Below are positions 58,132-64,000 of a DNA stretch of 64,000 nt, piece after piece; positions within the stretch are counted from its first letter, which is position 1; each line of letters begins with the position of its first letter. The stretch is from Triops longicaudatus (Eukaryota; Arthropoda; Branchiopoda; Notostraca; Triopsidae): the NCBI GenBank assembly GCA_022885665.1, contig JAGQDJ010000125.1, positions 62,001 to 126,000 of the forward strand. The letters run 5' to 3'. The translations under genes and the position numbers were made by a program. The notes under the pieces were generated by a model that worked only from the letters and a program-made list of their open reading frames with translations, was not told the DNA's origin and searched no databases.

Positions 58132-59364
58132 CTAAGGCAAATAATTCGCCAGCTCAATACACGCTTCCTGGAACACTGTGCCGACTGGAGCTGCTGGTAC
58201 GTTGATACCTGTACTTACCACCGTACCACCACTCAGTATAGGTGTTCCCCACATCCGAGTATTTCCTCCAGGGCAGTACGTTGCGTTCTTAGGATCGAGT
58301 ACCCAAAACGAACCGCAACCGTAAATGTCATTAGCAACTTGGGAGAACGAGACTGACACAAGCGCTTGGCCATTTAGCTTGAAGATGTCGCCAGCTGGCG
58401 AATAGCCCGATGGGGATACAGCGTCCATAAAAGTCATGTTATATAACGTTCCTTGGCTATCTATGTACGAGTATCGGTACGACGAGTAGTACCAGATGCC
58501 ACCGGAGTAAAACCAGAACTGAAGCTGGGAATAGAGGTTTAGCTTATACAAGCGGTTCATCTCCTCAAAGGAGAGTTGGTAATCGTGTGACAGCTCCCCG
58601 GTACTAAGATCCACAGTCCTGTACATTAGATAGGTACCTGATGTATAACATTCCACGAACACAGGCTTCGCCAAATGAGGAGCAACGACGTCTGGCCATA
58701 TAACGCAAGCTAAGGACATTATTATTTAATAATATTTAAAAATAATTTGTGATAATAATTTCTAAAATAATTATAAAAAATAAATGAGCGTAGCCTACAT
58801 GAAAGTCCTTGATTGTAACAATCAATGCAAGATGTAGCACAAGAGGTGCAATTTGGCCAGGTTCCAGAACATCCTGGTTGCAAAGTTTGACACGAAAAAG
58901 TTGCCGGATTTGTACCAAATTTTGATTCAAAACAAGAATTCTTGGATCCTGCGCTCAATTTGTCCCATATTGCGCTTCCAGTTTTATGCATTAACGTCTT
59001 TTTCAGCTTGTCGACGCAGAAATTGTCTGGCAGCATTTCACAGACGTAGGCAGTTCCGTCGTCGTAGAAATTGAACGCTAAACACGACTGATTTGCAGCA
59101 CATCCATAAGCGCAATCCAGTTGAGCTGTTACCATTGTACGCTCTTTGTTAAGCGTTACAAACTTAAGTTCAACGTAATACGTTTTTATGCAACAACATA
59201 CCTTTTGAAATGTAACGTGCAGGAAAAAAATCGATCGACTTGGTAATCATTTTGATGTTCGCGTAGTATTTACTAGAAGCGAAATTATTCCATTGCAGAC
59301 TTGCAGGTATTAATTGTTCAGTGATTAGTAAAATAGTGAAAGATGTCAAGGCACACCTGGTCAT
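58132..59364 (-). CDS. Secreted PAN/apple-like protein C with unclassified C-terminal domain
   Basis: Three exons: 59364-59202, 59143-58799 and 58709-58132, giving 361 residues, introns in phase 1. I start at 59364 because the methionine there opens a signal peptide (MTRCALTSFTILLITEQLIP); a longer upstream frame reaches 59547 but would bury it. The cysteine-rich module reads CAYGCAANQSCLAFNFYDDG and CEMLPDNFC, and closes with PGCSGTWPNCTSCATSC. The C-terminal domain holds NRLYKLNLYSQLQFWF, LNGQALVSVSF, IYGCGSFWVLDP and YCPGGN. The acceptor before exon 2 (ACAAAG) has a poor pyrimidine tract but yields the same phase and an alignable junction with protein B. The protein is probably secreted, with function unknown. 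Confidence 0.84.
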
Positions 59365-59877
59365 GTTGGAAGTAGAGCTAATGAACCGCAACTGCAAGTA
59401 TTTCGTTGTCGGCTTTGCTTCTCTAGCTTTCTTTGCCGAGTTGCTCAAATGGCGCGTATTGTTGGAGCTAATTAATTTTACCGTCCTCGCTGTCGATAAA
59501 AAGACAGTATAGAACCATGTGTTATTGCTTTGTCGATACCTCTTCACCTGGAAATCGTGAGCTTTCCCGCCCCTACAAGTCAGCGAGTTCTCGCGAAGTC
59601 ATCCACACAATACAGTCTTGGAGGAGCTTGCAATCGTTAATTATTTTACGCACATAAACATAACGTAGTTGACCTCATGGTAACGTCAAGGTTTCACTCC
59701 ACTACGCACTTGTATAAAACAAAATCGATGTTCCCATTCTATGCGTTTCAACTGAACATTTAGTAACATTTCTATTACATAGAAATTCTTAAGCGTTGTC
59801 TATACCGAACTTACATTTCGACTTTAAAAATTATTCGAAGCATGTTACAGTTCTTGTTATCTAATGACTGCAATATA

Positions 59878-59981
59878 CAGTAAAACTTCGCATTAACGAA
59901 GAATGCGAAATATCTTCGCTATAACTGAAGTTCGTACGATAATCCGTTATAAACAGTGTTCGTGATATCAAGGTTTTACTG
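59878..59981. mobile_element. Pogo/Tigger-like MITE
   Basis: A 104-base element. The left end CAGTAAAACTTCGCATTAAC and the reverse complement of the right end, CAGTAAAACCTTGATATCAC, share CAGTAAAAC exactly and then diverge, with ACGAA following in both. A TA dinucleotide precedes the left end. Inside are further palindromic AACGAAG/CTTCG stretches. CAGT ends with AAACCT..ATA.CGAA are typical of non-autonomous pogo/Tigger elements in arthropods. There is no coding capacity. Confidence 0.65.
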
Positions 59982-60820
59982 GGTATAATAATAGGGAAAA
60001 GAATATAACAGTGGCTGACTTTGCGTCAGTGTTGTACGCAACAATCCTTTGTTTCTTTCTTGCTTTTGTTCAGTCTTTCTACTTGTATCCAAATAAGGTA
60101 CTTGTTATCGGAAAACAATGTAATAATTCCAGCATGTTTCGGTCTCATCGCGACCATGCTCATTGTCCTAGTCGACGAACATCATATCGAGTACATTTTT
60201 GTTGTTGTGAGCATAAATTCTCAGAAAAAAATCTGAAAGGCTAATTCCGCTGCCTTTTGATTTGGAGTAAGTTCCTCAACTTGATTTAAGTGGAAAGGAA
60301 ATGAGATTTTCCCTGGTCGTGTCCCTTTTCAAAGAGATACAGCTTAGCGAGCTTTTAAGACAACAAAAGAGCATCGTTAACTACTAACGTAAATTCGATT
60401 GCTTAGTTTCTTCACAAAGAAAAGTCGTTGGTGCACACAGCGCTTATTGCTCATAATACACAATGCTCATTGTGAAAGCACTCCACGTGCAACTAAAGGA
60501 TTTATTGCTGAATTGCAACTGCAGTGGTTATCATTCGAAGAAAAGCATTTAGGTAATGGTAGGAGGAATTAGTTATGTTAGCTCTCCACTGCCGTAATTA
60601 AATAGTTGGCCTCCTTCGCTACCACAACAATGAAAGGAAACGCGGTATCCACAACACCTTGCCCAAACACTCGTCAAAAGTCAACTAAGCCGACATACTA
60701 AAATTATCACTTAAGTTCCCATCCCTTCATAACTTACAAAAGATAGTAAAAGAAATTTTTTATTCTTTGTATTGATCTCAGACCCCCCGAAGCAAATCAA
60801 ACCTTGAGCTCGAACCCTTT

Positions 60821-60826
60821 TATAAA
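60821..60826 (+). promoter_or_regulatory. Possible TATA box of the intronless gustatory receptor
   Basis: TATAAA lies 60 bases upstream of the ATG at 60886, a fitting distance for a core promoter with a short 5-prime UTR. Confidence 0.4.
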
Positions 60827-60885
60827 CTACTTTCCCAAATACCACTAGTTCACTTGCTCAGGAGACCTGTACTAAAGTATACACG

Positions 60886-62199
60886 ATGGTTGTTACCAAG
60901 TATACCATTCCTTTGCTAAGCAATATTGCACCCCTTTACAAACTCACAACTCTCACCGGGGTAATCGTACCCTTCGAGTACCCACCGGGTTCTTGTGGCT
61001 TGACCGTTTGTTTGCGGTACGTCGTGATTTTCTTAGTAGGATTTGGCATGTGCTTTGAAACCGGTTTTGGTGTGTACTCAATGGCTAGCTACATATCTGA
61101 AGGTGGCAGTGTCCAAAAATTTGTTTTGATGTTGGTAAAATACCTTTTAAACCCTATTGGCATTGTAACGTTGACTACATTCACCTGGCACCGTATATCA
61201 ATTCATACTTTTTTGCAAAAGTGGACCCATTTGGAAACATCGCTCGACTTGCCGAATTTCAAAACAAGCACTCCTTTCAATCGTTATCGCCTACTCAGCA
61301 TAGTTGCGAATGGTCAAATTATCATGTCAACTGTTTCCGCTGCTCTTAGTGGTATAGTGTACACGAACGAATTCCCGACTTTCGCAATTCGCCTTGACTC
61401 TCAGGGATCTCTGACATTCTCTATCGTTTATGCGTTAGAAGTGGTGGTGTACTTTTACATAGCCTCAATAAGCTCGTTCGGAGAGCATATGGCAACTTAC
61501 GTGTACCGTCACCTTGCCTTCGTTCTCTCCAAAGTTGAACAATCCTTTTTAGCAGAAATAAGACTATTGTCACAAGAAAATTACAATCTCTTGCCATCAA
61601 ACCACGTTTCTAGCATAATGAACAGTTTTATAAGTACAACACCTTCCGTAAGATGCGAGCGGAAACAACGAAGTGTAACAAAATCGGTCTCTTATCAGGA
61701 TGCGATGAAAAACCTTCTAGAACGCATTGAATATCAAAACCTGCTCGTAAAAAAGGCTCAGAACCTTTTTGGCCCAGTACTTTTCGCTAGCTACGCGGTG
61801 TCGTTTTTTACGACTTGCTGTTCGAGCTACTTTGTTTTTTTGTCGTTCCGGCTGCAACGCTCCGATTCATTTTTTGGAGGATATACTATGCTCTTTATTA
61901 CAAGTATCGGTCAAACGGCACTAATAATCAAATTGATATTCCTGACCTACATGTGCAACAGCCTCCCAAAGCAGTTCGGTGAATTTCAGAATACTCTTAG
62001 CACCGTTTTACTACAACATTGGGACAAATTAACCACGGAAGATAGATGTCTGTACAGAACGTTTTTGCATCATATAAGTCTCAAGAAATGGGAAGCTGCG
62101 CCCCTGAACCTCTTCACAATTACGACACGAACGCTCTTATCCATGATTGGATTAATTGCTACATATGTTATTGTACTCTTACAAACTCAGTGTGCGTAA
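60886..62199 (+). CDS. Gustatory receptor, intronless
   Basis: A single 437-residue reading frame. Hydrophobic segments are spread over the whole length, with a polar loop of about 70 residues in the middle (NHVSSIMNSF to KNLLERIEYQ) as in the arthropod gustatory/odorant receptor superfamily. The C-terminus reads LIATYVIVLLQTQ, the family TY-hydrophobic-Q signature, though F is replaced by T. It is only distantly like the two receptors at 46545-51887 and has no introns, so it belongs to another subfamily. A ligand-gated cation channel in chemosensory cells is expected. AATAAA at 62272 fits as the polyadenylation signal. Confidence 0.85.
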   Translation: MVVTKYTIPLLSNIAPLYKLTTLTGVIVPFEYPPGSCGLTVCLRYVVIFLVGFGMCFETGFGVYSMASYISEGGSVQKFVLMLVKYLLNPIGIVTLTTFTWHRISIHTFLQKWTHLETSLDLPNFKTSTPFNRYRLLSIVANGQIIMSTVSAALSGIVYTNEFPTFAIRLDSQGSLTFSIVYALEVVVYFYIASISSFGEHMATYVYRHLAFVLSKVEQSFLAEIRLLSQENYNLLPSNHVSSIMNSFISTTPSVRCERKQRSVTKSVSYQDAMKNLLERIEYQNLLVKKAQNLFGPVLFASYAVSFFTTCCSSYFVFLSFRLQRSDSFFGGYTMLFITSIGQTALIIKLIFLTYMCNSLPKQFGEFQNTLSTVLLQHWDKLTTEDRCLYRTFLHHISLKKWEAAPLNLFTITTRTLLSMIGLIATYVIVLLQTQCA

Positions 62200-62271
62200 A
62201 TTAATCGAGTTTATTTCCCCAAAAGACCAATCAGATACAAGTTTGTAGAACCGTTGGTATCGTTATCACAT

Positions 62272-62277
62272 AATAAA
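62272..62277 (+). terminator. Polyadenylation signal AATAAA
   Basis: A canonical hexamer about 75 bases after the stop codon of the intronless gustatory receptor. Confidence 0.5.
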
Positions 62278-63191
62278 TGAATGTAACGCAACGAAAAAGA
62301 TACCCTTTCTATTGGTCTGCCTTTCTTCTTTTCATTTATATTTTATCTCAAATAGCTGAAGTATTTTTTCCAAAGAAAATGATCCAATGCGTTCAGCTGG
62401 TCTATACGAACAACTGCATTTGAAAACTTTCTGCGAAAATCTAATTTCTGAATTTTGTCGTGCAATTTCTTGTTCGCATTCCATGTTCCGAAAGATACAA
62501 GAAAAACAAAACGAAAACGCGCTTTTTCATTCAAAGTAGCCTCAGTTGTCTGTAACTCATAATTTTTGCAAATTTATGCTTCAAAAGAATCTCAATTTTA
62601 GTAGAAACATTTTTTTAGAAACATTTTGACATAGTGAACCACCCTCGTTGCAAAATTGCCCATACAAAATCAGCCGTAAGACTATTGTCAATGACCTGCC
62701 ATCTACAAAATGTCGATCAAAGCTTGTGCTGCCGCCGTGGCCGTAAGCCTAAAATTTTGTTTTCAATCGTTCTGAAAATTAAAATCAAATACGTAAAAGT
62801 TATGTTTGTAACTACGAGGGGAAAATGTTTGCTCCCCTTTAGATGAAAGTATCGCTTCATCAACTCGGACAAATAACACTCCATAACTGAAAAGGAAAAT
62901 TGAAAAGCCGGAAATTTGTTTTTGAAGGCTTTGCTGCTCCTTGTCAATCTTAAATGAACCGTTGCATCAACGAGGTTGGATTATAAATTCCATTTGTCTC
63001 CCCCTCTTATGAGATGAATTTACAAGTCAGTGGTATTCGCCTCCATATCGAATAAACGTGACAATTTAACCTTTCGGAAGTGGGAAAATGTTGTCACGGA
63101 ATGTTGAGTATTTTCATGCCCACTACGTGACATGCAGTACAGTTGTAAGGAACCATTTGATTAAATAATATTTGGTAAGTGGGATAGTACA

Positions 63192-63197
63192 TATAAA
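63192..63197 (+). promoter_or_regulatory. Possible TATA box of the secreted orphan gene
   Basis: TATAAA lies 38 bases upstream of the ATG at 63235. If it directs transcription, the 5-prime UTR is very short. Confidence 0.45.
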
Positions 63198-63234
63198 GGG
63201 GGTAGAAACGAATGTTTCTCAATCGGTTGTCAAA

Positions 63235-63899
63235 ATGCGATGGGTGGCTATACTCGAGCTTCTTTTGGCTTTAACGGCAGCAGTCCAAAGCTACCGCATA
63301 CGTAAGGAATTTTAAAATAATGATTTTATGAGTGTTTGATATGTTGCGTATTGTTTACCTAGGAGTGGTTTACGACAGTTTTTTCGTCAATTCCGTTAAC
63401 CGGCACTGGAAAGACTCGCTGGAATTATTGTTGCGACAACTTGTATTACAATACGGGGAAAAGCAGATCCAAATCGCAAAATTTCACCCCAGGTGTAAGT
63501 TTTTATTTCTCTTACTATAAAAGTTTTCTTAACATGAATTCTGAAATAAAATAGCCACTTAAATAACGTTTAATATAGTCTTGAAGCCATAATGTTTCTA
63601 AAAATGCAGGGAAAATTCGAACAAAAAGCAGTCATGAGGGTTTGACCGTGGACTTCAACACACCACCCACTTTGCTGTTCACCAACTGCGAAAACTCCAT
63701 GAAGTCAAGCAAGCGTGAAGTGGCTGGCAGTATTTTCAGCGTAAATTCAGAGCCATGTCAACAAGATTTGTCCAGTGCGATTCCTTTATCCTGGTCTCAA
63801 GTATTCACTACGATTTTGCCAAAAGAATGCGTTAATATTACCCATTTTTCTTTAAGGAGAATTGGTTTTGCTTCTATGCGCGCATTCAACAGTGGATAG
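63235..63899 (+). CDS. Small secreted orphan protein, possibly continuing past the window
   Basis: Three exons: 63235-63301, 63363-63494 and 63610-63899, joined in phase 1 both times, giving 162 residues. The ATG opens a clear signal peptide (MRWVAILELLLALTAAVQS), followed by YRIRVVYDSFFVNSVNRHWK and a leucine-rich helix (DSLELLLRQLVL). Later parts hold FNTPPTLLFTNCEN and an N-glycosylation motif (NIT). Exon 2 ends at the second of two possible donors (GTAAGT after AGGT), which is the one that keeps frame. I do not recognise a family; the start resembles the extracellular part of a receptor (mature VVYDSFF), so a longer gene that splices before the TAG at 63897 and runs out of the window is possible. 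Confidence 0.6.
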
Positions 63900-64000
63900 T
63901 GCACGTTACTGGGAATCCCATAAAGAACAAGATCTTCCAGAATTATCAAACTACTACGAAGTTACCTCAAGGATGTAATTACAATTGGCAGAATACTCGT

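Larger units (their letters stand above)
59365..60885. other. Intergenic region with a small inverted-repeat element
   Basis: It contains the MITE-like element at 59878-59981. Two overlapping short frames at 60011-60244 show no domain. A TATAAA at 60821-60826 lies upstream of the next gene. Confidence 0.6.
62200..63234. other. Intergenic region, no supported gene
   Basis: It contains the AATAAA at 62272-62277 of the receptor gene and the TATAAA at 63192 of the next gene. Short frames inside show no domain. Confidence 0.55.

Noticed and set aside
60011..60244. Two overlapping frames next to the MITE as a transposase remnant
   Set aside because: No transposase motif is visible and the element itself is too short to carry one.
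1..64000. CRISPR array, operon or prokaryotic mobile element
   Set aside because: The genes are spliced and animal-type throughout; no regularly spaced identical repeats with unique spacers were seen.

Overview
The window looks like nuclear DNA of an arthropod, most likely a crustacean close to water fleas, although the species cannot be fixed from sequence alone. Genes are split into many small exons by GT-AG introns of mostly 50-100 bases. The set includes arthropod-type gustatory receptors ending in a TY-hydrophobic-QF motif and a double-domain heme peroxidase. IRE1 has a truncated relative beside it, a pattern I associate with water fleas. I joined exons by hand; nearly every junction below keeps frame and phase, but no transcript was available.

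Layout. 1-6991: AT-rich DNA with no gene I can support. 6992-16166 (+): double-domain animal heme peroxidase (DBLOX type), 17 exons. 17001-18738 (-): secreted PAN/apple-like protein A. 18739-20811: duplicated repeat block and a tRNA-like sequence. 20812-22859 (-): sushi-domain receptor with a tyrosine-rich tail. 24125-27204 (-): TMEM184. 28888-33877 (-): full-length IRE1. 35292-37312 (-): cytosolic IRE1-like kinase/RNase. 39045-44040 (+): dihydropyrimidine dehydrogenase. 44503-45739 (-): PAN/apple-like protein B. 46545-48754 and 49514-51887 (-): tandem gustatory receptors. 52709-55396 (-): acid lipase. 56725-57406 (+): small membrane protein with ITIM-like tyrosine motifs. 58132-59364 (-): PAN/apple-like protein C. 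60886-62199 (+): third, intronless gustatory receptor. 63235-63899 (+): small secreted orphan.

Functionally the window mixes housekeeping genes (DPYD, IRE1, TMEM184) with fast-evolving surface and secreted genes. The less described material is: the three PAN/apple-like paralogs with an identical three-exon structure and a C-terminal domain I do not recognise; two unrelated membrane proteins whose tails carry several Y-x-x-V/I/L motifs, each next to one of those paralogs; an IRE1 derivative without luminal domain, membrane span or glycine loop but with the RNase residues kept; and a peroxidase whose first domain has lost key heme-pocket residues. A functional link between the PAN-like proteins and the tyrosine-tailed receptors is only a hypothesis.
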